Shown one piece after another: positions 45,069 to 53,638 of a stretch of DNA of 64,000 nt. Numbering within the stretch: position 1 is the first letter of the stretch; each line of letters starts with the position of its first letter. A program made the translations under genes and the position numbers. The DNA is taken from NCBI GenBank assembly GCA_016793095.1, contig JAEUJQ010000050.1, positions 248,001-312,000 of the forward strand, in the 5' to 3' direction. The notes below the pieces were generated by a model that saw nothing but the letters and a program-made list of their open reading frames with translations, was not told the DNA's origin and made no database searches. The stretch is from Myxococcaceae bacterium (GTDB taxonomy: Bacteria; Myxococcota; Myxococcia; Myxococcales; Myxococcaceae).

Positions 45069-46820
45069 ATGAGCGTGACGGTGTCATTCCAGGGCATCGG
45101 CGCGAGCCCGGGGGTCGCGGTCGGCCATGCGTTCGTCATCGACGCGCGCAAGGTGCGCACGCCGAAGGTGAAGCTGAAGCCGGCCGACTCCGAAGCCGAG
45201 GTGATGCGCTTCAAGACGGCCATCACCCTCTCGGACAAGCAGCTCGAGGAGCTGAAGGTGAAGCTCTCGACGGGCGCCGAGAACGAGCACGCCCTCATCC
45301 TCGAAGCGCACCGCATGATGCTGCACGACCCCATGTTCCTCGTGGAGGTCACCCGGCTCATCAAGGAAGAGACCATCAACGCCGAGTGGGCGGTGCGGCG
45401 GGTGTGCCGGCGGCTGCGGCACCAGTTCGACAACCTCGATGACGAGTACTTCCGCGAGCGCAAGAGCGACATCGAGTTCGTCGCGGATCGGCTCGTCCGC
45501 AACCTGATGGGCGAGGTGGTGGATCAGGAGCTCGAGGTGCCGGTGGGCGCCATCGTCGTCGCCCACGACATCAGCCCCGCCGACGCCGCGATGCTGGTGA
45601 AGACGAACCGCGTGGGCGCCTTCGTCACCGACCTCGGCGGCCACACCAGCCACACGGCCATCGTCGCGCGCGCGCGTGACGTGCCGGCCGTGCTCGGCCT
45701 CGGCAAGGCCTCGGAGGGCATCCGCTCTGGCGACACCATCGCGGTGGACGGCCGGCGCGGGCTCGTGCTGGTCAACCCGTCTGAGGAGCAGCTCTCGCTG
45801 TTCCGCGAGACGATGCGCCGGCAGCTCGCGACCGAGGCGCTCGCGCTCAAGACGGCCGAGCTCACCTCGGTCACCATCGACGGCGTCCGGGTGCGCCTCA
45901 ACGGCAACATCGAGTTCGCCGACGAGATTCCGTCGCTGCTCGCCCATGGCGCCGAGGGCATCGGCCTGTACCGCACCGAGTTCCTCTTCCTCGACCGCCC
46001 GGCCCCGCCGACCGAAGAGGAGCACTACCAGGCGTACAAGGCCGTGCTCGAGGCGATGGGCGAGCGACCCGTCACCATCCGCACGCTCGACCTCGGCGCC
46101 GACAAGGTGCCGACGAACGTGAAGCGCGAGAAGGAGATCAACCCCGCGCTCGGGCTGCGCGCGATTCGGTATTGCCTGCAGCACCGCGAGGTGTTCCGGG
46201 CCCAGCTGCGGGCGCTCTTGCGCGCGAGCGTGCACGGGAACTTGAAGATCATGTTCCCCATGGTGTCCGGCATCTCCGAGCTGCGGGAGGCGCGCAGCGA
46301 GCTGGAGCTGTGCCGGTCGGAGCTCTCGCGTCAGGGAGTGCCGATCGGCCGCCGCGTGCCCGTCGGCATCATGGTCGAGACCCCCAGCGCCGCGTGGATC
46401 GCCGACCGCCTCGCGCAGGAAGCCGAGTTCTTCAGCATCGGCACCAACGACCTCATCCAGTACTCGCTGGCCATCGACCGCCAGAACCGCGACGTCGCCT
46501 ACCTCTACCGCCCGCTGCACCTGTCCATCATCCGCATGGTGCAGCACATCGTCGACGCCGGGAAACGCGCAGGCATTCCGGTCGCGATGTGCGGCGAGAT
46601 GGCGGGCGACTCGGCGCTCACCCTCGTGCTGCTCGCGCTGGGCCTCGACGAGTTCTCGATGACGAGCGGGCAGATTCCGACCGTGAAGCGCATCATCCGC
46701 AGCGTGTCGCTGAACGAAGCGAAGGAGCTGCTCGGCAAGGCGATGCAGCTCTCGACGGCCGAGGAGATCGAGCGCTACGTCAAGAGCGAGATGGACAAGC
46801 GCTTCGCCGCGGAGAGCTGA
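45069..46820 (+). CDS. ptsI: Phosphoenolpyruvate-protein phosphotransferase (PTS enzyme I)
   Basis: A 583-residue enzyme I that transfers phosphate from PEP to HPr. N-terminal HPr-binding helices (QLEELKVKLSTGAENEHALI) surround the phospho-histidine site GGHTSHTAIVAR (H195). The C-terminal PEP-binding barrel has RTEFLF, KIMFPMVSG, GIMVETPSA, FFSIGTNDLIQY, and the catalytic Cys in CGEMAGD. No GAF domain precedes it, so this is not the nitrogen PTS variant PtsP. The ATG at 45069 is used; further upstream in-frame start codons lack support. HPr is encoded at 41759 on the same strand. Confidence 0.92.
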   Translation: MSVTVSFQGIGASPGVAVGHAFVIDARKVRTPKVKLKPADSEAEVMRFKTAITLSDKQLEELKVKLSTGAENEHALILEAHRMMLHDPMFLVEVTRLIKEETINAEWAVRRVCRRLRHQFDNLDDEYFRERKSDIEFVADRLVRNLMGEVVDQELEVPVGAIVVAHDISPADAAMLVKTNRVGAFVTDLGGHTSHTAIVARARDVPAVLGLGKASEGIRSGDTIAVDGRRGLVLVNPSEEQLSLFRETMRRQLATEALALKTAELTSVTIDGVRVRLNGNIEFADEIPSLLAHGAEGIGLYRTEFLFLDRPAPPTEEEHYQAYKAVLEAMGERPVTIRTLDLGADKVPTNVKREKEINPALGLRAIRYCLQHREVFRAQLRALLRASVHGNLKIMFPMVSGISELREARSELELCRSELSRQGVPIGRRVPVGIMVETPSAAWIADRLAQEAEFFSIGTNDLIQYSLAIDRQNRDVAYLYRPLHLSIIRMVQHIVDAGKRAGIPVAMCGEMAGDSALTLVLLALGLDEFSMTSGQIPTVKRIIRSVSLNEAKELLGKAMQLSTAEEIERYVKSEMDKRFAAES

Positions 46821-46833
46821 GCGGCTGGCGCGC

Positions 46834-47619
46834 TCACCAGGTGAGCATGGCGCCGACCCCGAGGCCCGCCGCGACCACGCCGCTCGCGATGGCCGCGCCC
46901 GTCAGCGCGTTCGAGGTGCCCGCGAGCGCCTGGGCCTGGGACGTGCTGTGGGGCGAGAGCCGGAGCCCCTCTGGGGTCGTCTGGGCCACCTGGTTGAGCG
47001 TGCCGGTGTTGACGCCGCTGGCGATGGCCAGGCCCACTGCCGCAGCGCCTGCCACTGCCGCGGCCACCAGCAGCACCTTCGGTAGCGGCCTCGACGCCGG
47101 CTCCACCGCCGCTTCGACGAGCACCGGCTTCTCGATTGGAGGTGGAGGCGGCGGCTCGAGCACCGCGACGACCGGCGCGTCCTTCGGCTTGATCAACGGC
47201 GCCAGCCGGTTGGCGAAGGCGGTGACGGGGCCGGTGACGTCGGCGTTGGTCTCGTCGAGCCACTCCTCACGCGCGAGCTGCGCCCCGGACTCGACGACGA
47301 AGGCGGCGAGCGCCCAGGCCCGGTCGCGGCCCACCTTCGAGGCCGAGATGGTCACCACCCACTTCGCCTGAACCCGCTTGCCGGCGTCCAGCAGGCACTG
47401 GAGCTTCCCGCCACAGGTGGTCGCGTCGGGCACCCCGGCAGCCTTGAGGCGCCTGGCGGTCTCGTCAATCGTCCACACGTCTCCAGCGCGGATGAGCTCG
47501 GTGTCGAGGGTGGTGAGCGCCCGCTTGAGCTCCTCACCGCCGACGCCGGTCCGGGCCTGGACGAAGAGCGCAGTGGGCTCAGCCGCAATGGCCACCGCCA
47601 GCGCCGTCTGAAGGAGCAT
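46834..47619 (-). CDS. Exported protein with C-terminal membrane region, unknown function
   Basis: A 261-residue protein with signal MLLQTALAVAIAAEP. A ~130-residue domain follows with the pattern ELKRALTTLDTELIRAG, CGGKLQCLLDAGKRVQAKWVV, like periplasmic domains that occur in myxobacterial proteins near kinases. A Pro-rich linker (VLEPPPPPPIEKPV) leads to two hydrophobic segments (VLLVAAAVAGAAAVGLAI, AAIASGVVAAGLGVGAML). No known function. It lies 27 bp downstream of the stop of the upstream kinase gene on the same strand, so it may be co-transcribed with that kinase. Confidence 0.72.
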   Translation of the reverse strand: MLLQTALAVAIAAEPTALFVQARTGVGGEELKRALTTLDTELIRAGDVWTIDETARRLKAAGVPDATTCGGKLQCLLDAGKRVQAKWVVTISASKVGRDRAWALAAFVVESGAQLAREEWLDETNADVTGPVTAFANRLAPLIKPKDAPVVAVLEPPPPPPIEKPVLVEAAVEPASRPLPKVLLVAAAVAGAAAVGLAIASGVNTGTLNQVAQTTPEGLRLSPHSTSQAQALAGTSNALTGAAIASGVVAAGLGVGAMLTW

Positions 47620-47646
47620 GGCAACAGCTTGCCACGGACTGCCGGT

Positions 47647-49467
47647 TCACTTCAGCTGCGTTCGTTTGAACTCGGCGAGGTCGTCCGCGAGCTGCTGACG
47701 CTGCTCATCCGTCAGCGCCTCCGAGAGCCGCTTGCGGTACCTGCCGAGCAGCAGCCGCGGCGTGGCGGTCTCGAGCTTCTGCGCCGCGGCGTCGAGCTCG
47801 TTGAGGCGCCTGGCGAGCTCCTCGGTCGATGGGGCCTTCTTCGGCGCCTTCGGTCGCTCGACGGGCTTCCTGACATCGACGCGTTGGCCTTCGTCCGGCC
47901 TCTTCGCGTTGTCAGGCTTCTTCGTGTCGTCAGGCTTCTTCGTGTCGTCGGGCTTCTTCGTGTCGTCGGGCTTCTTCGCGGTGGCGGGCACGACCGGCGT
48001 CGGAGCGGGGACAACCTCGAGGGGCGCGAGGGGCGCGGGTCCAGGCTCGGGCGGGGGCGGCTCTTTCACGACCTCGGCGGGGACGACCGCGACCGGGGCC
48101 GAGCCGCCGGAGAACACGACCCCCAGCGCGATGAGGATGACGACGACGAGCGCCGCGCCGACGAGGAGTGGGGTGCGTGAGGTGCGCGCTCGCCGAACAG
48201 ACTCCTCCGAGGGTCTGCTGGCGTCGGGCGACGAGTCCTCGACGCTCACGACCGCCAAGGCGGGCTTGATGTCGGTGCCCCGTGCCTCGTCGGCCTGCTC
48301 GACGCTGGGCGCTCGCTTCTCGTCGTGCAGCTTGCGGCGCACGGTCGGGCGGGGCTTGTCGCCGACGGTCCGGAGCGACGTCGCGGTGTCTGCGGTGCCG
48401 TCGTCCGTGGGGACCTCGGTGATGACGGTGCGGTCGGCCTTCGGCACCTCGAGCGGCGCCTCGGCCGCGTCGCCGGGCGGCGTCTCGGGTCCGTTCGATG
48501 GGATGGGCTTGAGGAACGCAGGCGTCGCGAGCGCTGGCGCGGCGAGCGCGGCCCGCGGTGGCGAGGAGGACAGCCCCTTCGCCAGCAGCTCCTTGAGCGT
48601 CGCCCGCACCGGCTCGAGCGTCTGAGGACGCTTCGCGGGCTCCTTCGCCATCATCTGCTCGACGACCTGCGACAGCTTCTCGGGCACCTCGGGGTACAGG
48701 TCGGCCAACCGCGGGATGGGCGCCGTGAGGTGCTGCATGACGAGGTCAACGGAGGACGGCGCGCTGTACGGCAGGCGGCCGCTGATGAGCTCCCAGGCCA
48801 TCACTCCCAGCGAGTAGATGTCGGTGCGGTTGTCGGTCGGCTGGGCGCGCGCCTGCTCGGGCGCCATGTAGTCGGGCGTGCCGACGATGAGCGACGCGGA
48901 CGTCATGGTGGACGAGGTGACGCCGGGCGCCGACCGCTTCGCCAGCCCGAAGTCGAGCAGCTTGAGAAAGCGCTCTCCGTCGTCGTCCACGCACAGGAAG
49001 AGGTTCGACGGCTTGAGGTCGCGATGAACGATGCCGGCCTTGTGGGCCGCGAAGAGCGGGCCCGTCGCGTCGAAGACGATCTGCACGGCCTCGGCGAGCG
49101 AGAGGCGCCTCTTGCGGTCGAGCAGGTCGTGCACCGTCTCGCCGTGCAGCTTCTCCATCACCAGGTAGGGGCGCCCGTCTGGCGTCATGCCGTGGGCGTG
49201 GATGTCCACGATGCCGCGGTGACGGACGGCGTTGACGGCCTGGGCCTCGGCGAGCACCCGCCGCGACAGCACCTGATCAGCCGCGAACTCGGGCTTGATG
49301 ACCTTGATGGCGACGCGCTTGTTGATGACGGTGTGCAGGCCCTCGTACACCATGCCCATGCCGCCCTCTCCGAGGGCGCCGACGACCTGGTAGTCGCCGA
49401 GCTTCGTCCCGATGAGGGGGTCGCGCACCGACGTGGCGTCGTCCCCGACTGGTGAGCCGCTGGCCAT
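47647..49467 (-). CDS. Transmembrane serine/threonine protein kinase
   Basis: A 606-residue kinase. Glycine loop GEGGMGMV (33-40), K55 in VAIK, HRDLKPSN catalytic loop, DFGLAK and APEQ are all present, so it should be active. A ~130-residue Pro/Ser-rich cytoplasmic linker follows, then one membrane helix (LLVGAALVVVILIALGVVF, about 435-455). The extracytoplasmic tail is Pro-rich with a KKPDDT tandem repeat and ends in a helical region (LDAAAQKLETATPRLLLGRY). Signals sensed outside cannot be read. It is encoded just upstream of the exported protein gene at 46834. Confidence 0.93.
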   Translation of the reverse strand: MASGSPVGDDATSVRDPLIGTKLGDYQVVGALGEGGMGMVYEGLHTVINKRVAIKVIKPEFAADQVLSRRVLAEAQAVNAVRHRGIVDIHAHGMTPDGRPYLVMEKLHGETVHDLLDRKRRLSLAEAVQIVFDATGPLFAAHKAGIVHRDLKPSNLFLCVDDDGERFLKLLDFGLAKRSAPGVTSSTMTSASLIVGTPDYMAPEQARAQPTDNRTDIYSLGVMAWELISGRLPYSAPSSVDLVMQHLTAPIPRLADLYPEVPEKLSQVVEQMMAKEPAKRPQTLEPVRATLKELLAKGLSSSPPRAALAAPALATPAFLKPIPSNGPETPPGDAAEAPLEVPKADRTVITEVPTDDGTADTATSLRTVGDKPRPTVRRKLHDEKRAPSVEQADEARGTDIKPALAVVSVEDSSPDASRPSEESVRRARTSRTPLLVGAALVVVILIALGVVFSGGSAPVAVVPAEVVKEPPPPEPGPAPLAPLEVVPAPTPVVPATAKKPDDTKKPDDTKKPDDTKKPDNAKRPDEGQRVDVRKPVERPKAPKKAPSTEELARRLNELDAAAQKLETATPRLLLGRYRKRLSEALTDEQRQQLADDLAEFKRTQLK

Positions 49468-49594
49468 GCAGGTGGAGAAGGCTAGCGCGTTCGCGAGGCG
49501 GCGGCGAAACGACTGTCAGCCGGCCGGGCAGGCACCGCCGCGTCCGACAAACCGCTTGCAGCGCGCGCTGGAACGCCGCTAGTGCCCGGCCACC

Positions 49595-50929
49595 ATGAGC
49601 CGCATCTACCGTCAGCTTCCATCTGCAGGGACCCGCATCGGCCTCGCCTTCTCGGGCGGCCTCGACACCCGCGCCGCCGTCGCGTGGATGACGAAGAAGG
49701 GCCTCGACGTCTACGCGTACACCGCCGACCTCGCGCAGCCCGACGAGAAGAACGCCGCCGACATTCCGCCCATCGCGACGAAGCACGGGGCAAAGGCCGC
49801 GCGCCTCATCGACTGCCGGGCGTCGCTCGCGCACGAGGGGCTGCTCGCCGTTCAGTGCGGAGCGTTCCATCTCTCGGTCGGCGGCCGGAAGTACTTCAAC
49901 ACCACGCCGCTGGGTCGCGCCGTCACCGCCACGGCCATCGTGCGCGCGATGAAGCACGACGGCGTGCACGTCTTTGGCGACGGCAGCACGCACCGCGGCA
50001 ACGACATTCAGCGCTTCTACCGCTACGGCATCCTCGTCGACCCCGACCTGCGCATCTACAAGCCGTGGCTCGACCAGCAGTTCGTCACCGAGCTGGGCGG
50101 CCGCACCGAGATGTCGCAGTTCCTCGAGTCCATCGGGCTGCCGCACTCGATGAGCACCGAGAAGGCGTACTCGACCGACTCGAACATGCTCGGCGCGACG
50201 CACGAGGCGAAGTCCCTCGAGCACCTGGACACCTCGATGCACGTCGTCTCGCCCATCATGGGCGTGGCGCACTGGAAGGCTGACACCCGCATCGAGACCG
50301 AGACCATCACCGTGACGTGGGAGGCCGGCGTGCCGGTGGCCCTCAACGGGAAGCGGCAGCCCGACCTGGTGAAGCTGTTCCTCGAGGCGAACGCCATCGG
50401 CGGGCGGCACGGGCTCGGCATGTCGGATCAGATCGAGAACCGCGTCATCGACGCCAAGAGCCGCGGCATCTACGAGGCCCCCGGCATGGCGCTGCTGCAC
50501 CTGACGTACGAGCGCATCCTCTCGGCGGTGCACAACGAGAACACGACGGACCTCTACCTGTCGCTCGGGCGCCGCCTCGGCAGGCTGCTCTACGAGGGCA
50601 AGTGGTTCGACCCCGAGGCGATGCTGCTGAAGGAGTCGCTCTCGCGCTGGGTCGCCACCGCCGTCACCGGCGAGGTGAAGCTCGAGCTGCGGCGCGGCGA
50701 CGACTACACGATTCTGTCCACCCAGGCAGCCCAGTCGGCCTACGCCCCCGAGAAGCTGTCGATGGAGAAGACGGTCGGCGCCTTCACGCCAGAGGACCGC
50801 ATCGGCGCGCTCGAGCTGCAGAACCTGTCGGTGGGCGACAACCGGGCGCTGCTGCTGCACTACGCGCAGGCGCTCGCGCTGCCGACCGGCTCGAAGGACG
50901 AGCTCCAGCAGCTCGTCGGCGGCGACTGA
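49595..50929 (+). CDS. argG: Argininosuccinate synthase
   Basis: A 444-residue argininosuccinate synthase, which condenses citrulline and aspartate with ATP in arginine synthesis. The PP-loop ATP site is AFSGGLDT, followed by [14 protein letters not shown], the citrulline/aspartate-binding [13 protein letters not shown] and [11 protein letters not shown]. Length and the sequence around YNTTPLGRA-like [13 protein letters not shown] place it in the long type 2 form, as in E. coli. No other arginine gene is near. ATG start with an upstream divergent kinase gene. Confidence 0.94.
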   Translation: MSRIYRQLPSAGTRIGLAFSGGLDTRAAVAWMTKKGLDVYAYTADLAQPDEKNAADIPPIATKHGAKAARLIDCRASLAHEGLLAVQCGAFHLSVGGRKYFNTTPLGRAVTATAIVRAMKHDGVHVFGDGSTHRGNDIQRFYRYGILVDPDLRIYKPWLDQQFVTELGGRTEMSQFLESIGLPHSMSTEKAYSTDSNMLGATHEAKSLEHLDTSMHVVSPIMGVAHWKADTRIETETITVTWEAGVPVALNGKRQPDLVKLFLEANAIGGRHGLGMSDQIENRVIDAKSRGIYEAPGMALLHLTYERILSAVHNENTTDLYLSLGRRLGRLLYEGKWFDPEAMLLKESLSRWVATAVTGEVKLELRRGDDYTILSTQAAQSAYAPEKLSMEKTVGAFTPEDRIGALELQNLSVGDNRALLLHYAQALALPTGSKDELQQLVGGD

Positions 50930-50959
50930 ACCCGGGTCACCTCTGCGAGGTGGACGGAA

Positions 50960-51084
50960 TGGCCGCCGACGCGAAGCGCCCCGATGGCAACGGCGAACTG
51001 CGTCTTGAGGATTAGGCCCAGCTCGCGCAGCGCGCGCACCGTCACCGGGTCGTCGAGGTGCCGATGGAGGTCCTTCGGCAGCAC
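50960..51084 (-). pseudogene. Possible remnant of an adenosine-deaminase-type gene 5' end
   Basis: On the minus strand from an ATG at 51084 the frame reads MLPKDLHRHLDDPVTVRALR, which resembles the start of adenosine or aminofutalosine deaminases (LPKxELHxHLxGS) with the two His metal ligands, but the GS after HLD is missing. The following ~25 residues do not match the family and the frame runs into the end of argG. Probably a truncated relic, though chance similarity over 20 residues cannot be excluded. Confidence 0.35.
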
Positions 51085-51155
51085 CAGCGCCGGTGAACGG
51101 CCATCTCTCGTTCACGACGCTCGCTGCCGGGCGCGGCTCGGGTACCTTCGGCGAG

Positions 51156-52199
51156 ATGGCAACCAGGCGAGAGAATGGAAGGCCGGCGCTGCCGGCGTGG
51201 GCGAAGAAGCCGCCCGTGGACGGCGTGCTCATCGTCCCCACGGCGCTGGCGGGGACGCTCAAGAAGGCGCTCGGACCGCTTGGCCGCCTCCTCGTCCCCT
51301 CCACGCGCTTCGTCGCCTTCGAGAGCGAGGGCGTCTGGGGCCTGAGCCGGCAGCTCGGCCTCACGATGGACAATGCGAAGGACCTCCGCCACGCGCTCGA
51401 GGTGCTCGCCTCGCACGACCTGCCGGTGCTGCACCTCGACCTCCACGTCGAGAAGGGGGCGGCGGGCGCGCTCGTCGAGGTCCTCGCCTCACCTGCTGCC
51501 GCGCGCCTCTCGGCGTTGATCATCGGACTCGCGGAGCCGTTCGAGGTCGCCGGTGCGGTCGCCTCTGCCGTGCAACGGACGCCCGGGCTTCGCCGCCTCG
51601 AGTTGGTCGCACGTGGGGGTGGGTCGGACGTGGTGTCGGTGGTCGAGGCCGCGAAGGACCTTCGTCTGCTGAGCCTCGTGAGCGTGGGGCTGCGCGGGCC
51701 GGACCTGAAGCGCCTCGCGAAGACGAAGGCGCTCACTCAGCTCGAGTCCTTGAAGCTGTTGCACGTGCAGGCCAGCGACCGCGAGCTCGCCGCGCTCTTC
51801 GCATCGCCGTGGGCGAAGACGTCGCTCAGGAGCCTGCAGCTCAGCCGCGCGGAGAAGGTGCCCTCTGACTACCCAGGGCTCGGGAGCCTCACGGCGCTGG
51901 CGACGCTCGACCTCGGCTTCGTCTCCTCGAAGGGGCTCGCGGCCGTCGCGGGGGCGCCCTTCGTCCAGAGGCTGAAGCGTCTCGCGCTCCACGGCTCGAC
52001 GCTCGACGAGGCGGTCGCGCGCACGCTGGCGGCCGGGGGACTCCCTGCGCTCGAGGTGCTGCACCTGAAGTGGGCCACGACGACGGTGAAGGCCGTCGAC
52101 GCGCTCGTGAAGGTCGCTCCGCGGCTCCAGCTGCTCGAGCTGCCGGCCGGTCTCGAGGCGCAGAAGTCGTGGGTGAAGCGGGGCCGGCAGATCCTCTGA
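51156..52199 (+). CDS. Leucine-rich-repeat protein
   Basis: A 347-residue soluble protein. The N-terminal ~100 residues (PPVDGVLIVPTALAGTLKK, LGLTMDNAKDLRHALEVL) are not assigned. From about 100 on, leucine-rich units of 24-28 residues repeat (LRRLELVARG, LRLLSLVSVGLRGPDLKRL, LESLKLLHVQASDRELAAL, LRSLQLSRAEKV, LATLDLGFVSSKGLAAV, LKRLALHGSTLDEAV, LEVLHLKWATT). It should form a curved protein-binding solenoid. Function unknown. Relics of similar genes occur at 14450-14640 and probably 52480-52880. ATG at 51156. Confidence 0.8.
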   Translation: MATRRENGRPALPAWAKKPPVDGVLIVPTALAGTLKKALGPLGRLLVPSTRFVAFESEGVWGLSRQLGLTMDNAKDLRHALEVLASHDLPVLHLDLHVEKGAAGALVEVLASPAAARLSALIIGLAEPFEVAGAVASAVQRTPGLRRLELVARGGGSDVVSVVEAAKDLRLLSLVSVGLRGPDLKRLAKTKALTQLESLKLLHVQASDRELAALFASPWAKTSLRSLQLSRAEKVPSDYPGLGSLTALATLDLGFVSSKGLAAVAGAPFVQRLKRLALHGSTLDEAVARTLAAGGLPALEVLHLKWATTTVKAVDALVKVAPRLQLLELPAGLEAQKSWVKRGRQIL

Positions 52200-52479
52200 G
52201 CGTGGTGATGGACGAGCCGACGACGGTCACCTGAACGCCAACTCATCAGCGGGCAACGGCATGAAGTTCATCACCTGCGACGCGTCTCCCCGCCACGCGA
52301 AGAGCGCCGCCCACGACGGCTTCATGCTCCGCGGGACCTCTGGACGCCAGCGCGCTCGACCGGCCACGGCGGCGCCTCGGCTCCCGGCGCAGGGCTGCGC
52401 GCATCAGGCGCTGCGGAGCGCTCCTTCGTGCGCAGGGCTTCGCCCTGGCCGCAACGACGCGCGCGGGTCAGCCGCGCCG

Positions 52480-52880
52480 AACCCTTCATTGCCGCTGGAG
52501 CGCTCGCGGTTCAGCAGCGCAGGGTTGTGGTGCATCGCCGTTCAACGCGAGGAGCCGAAGGCCCGGCTCAGCGTTCGGGAAGCGCCCCGCGCGCCAGCTG
52601 CCCACGACCGGGCTTCATCGGCACCGCGAGGGCGCGGCCCCTCGACAAGCGCGAGCGCTCTGCGGCCACGGGAGCAAGCACCGCCGTTCAGAAGGAGGCT
52701 GCATCGCCGAGGTGCGGGAGGAGTCGAGACAGCTCCCGGATCGACTGGGGGAGCGCCGCGCTGCGCAGCTGACCAGCATCGCCGTTCAGCAGGAGTCGAG
52801 ACGCTCCGAGGAACCTCGCGGCTGCGTGCCCACCTGCACTGCCGTGCGCGCGACGCTGGACGCGGAGGACAGAATCGAGG
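52480..52880 (-). pseudogene. Degenerate region, probable decayed LRR or repeat gene
   Basis: The 693-bp gap 52200-52892 has no credible gene. Within it the 15-base string GCCGTTCAGCAGGAG or close variants recurs near 52507, 52535, 52683 and 52781. On the minus strand these read LLLNGDAG, FLLNGGAC and RLNGDAP in shifting frames, with LRSAALPQSIRELSRLLPHL between two copies. This looks like a frameshifted repeat protein, possibly another LRR relic. The 5' part (52200-52480) shows nothing recognisable. Confidence 0.4.
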
Positions 52881-52892
52881 CGAGATGCACCC

Positions 52893-53207
52893 ATGACAGA
52901 GCGCACCGTGTTGTCGCAGGCCGAGCTCGACGCGTTCCTCGCGAAGCACCCCGCCTGGAAGGTGGACGGCGGCATGCTCGCGCGCACCTACGAGGCGCCA
53001 GCGTTCCTCGAAGGCGTCGGCTTCGTCGACCGCGTGGCGAAGCTGTCCGAAGCGGCTGACCACCACCCTGACATCGACATCCGCTGGAGGAAGGTGACGC
53101 TGCGCTTCGTCACCCACGACGCAGGGAACCGCATCACCACGCTCGACGCGCGGCTGGCCGCCGAGTGCGACGCCCTCTTCTCGGCGCACTTCTCCTCCCT
53201 CGGATGA
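52893..53207 (+). CDS. phhB: Pterin-4a-carbinolamine dehydratase
   Basis: A 104-residue pterin-4-alpha-carbinolamine dehydratase, which recycles the pterin cofactor after aromatic amino acid hydroxylation. The signature EAADHHPDIDIRW contains the catalytic HH pair and is followed by KVTLRFVTHDAGNRITTLD. Length is typical. No phenylalanine hydroxylase gene is in the window. Its stop overlaps the ATG of the next gene (ATGA), so the two are coupled. Confidence 0.92.
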   Translation: MTERTVLSQAELDAFLAKHPAWKVDGGMLARTYEAPAFLEGVGFVDRVAKLSEAADHHPDIDIRWRKVTLRFVTHDAGNRITTLDARLAAECDALFSAHFSSLG

Positions 53208-53638
53208 AGGGCGTGGGAGACGAGCTGCCGGCCGTTCAGCAGGTCGCCGTGTTCCGACTCCAGGTGCCGCCCGCGCTCTCGTGGGAGCGCGTGGCGCAGC
53301 TCGCGCGCCTGCTCGCCCCGCAGCTCGAGGTGCAGGCGCGTGGTGCCGGCTGGTCCGAGGCTGTTCCGCTGGTGCTCCTCGACTTCGACGGCACCGGGCT
53401 CGCGTTGACGATGCGGCGGCGCATCGAAGGCGACGACCTGGTCGTCGATGGAATCGCCGTCCGGGTGGACCTCGTCGGTGATGAAGCCGCCGCCGAGCTG
53501 CTCTGCGTGAAGCTCCTGACGGTCCTCTGTGAGGAGGGCGGGGCGCGCGTCCTCTCTTCGCGCTTCGCGTCGGGCGCCGCGACCGCCGGGGCCTCGCGAG
53601 GGCTCACGAGAGCAACACCCACGACGCCGCGAGGATGA
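53204..53638 (+). CDS. Hypothetical protein coupled to phhB
   Basis: A 144-residue protein starting in the ATGA overlap with the dehydratase gene. It has a mixed alpha/beta pattern (FRLQVPPALSWERVAQLARL, RRRIEGDDLVVDGIAVRVDL, EAAAELLCVKLLTVLCEEGG) without membrane segments or cysteine motifs. No family recognised. Its 3' end overlaps the convergent kinase gene by 35 bp, so the last residues may be unusual. The coupling suggests it is a real gene. Confidence 0.6.
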   Translation: MKGVGDELPAVQQVAVFRLQVPPALSWERVAQLARLLAPQLEVQARGAGWSEAVPLVLLDFDGTGLALTMRRRIEGDDLVVDGIAVRVDLVGDEAAAELLCVKLLTVLCEEGGARVLSSRFASGAATAGASRGLTRATPTTPRG

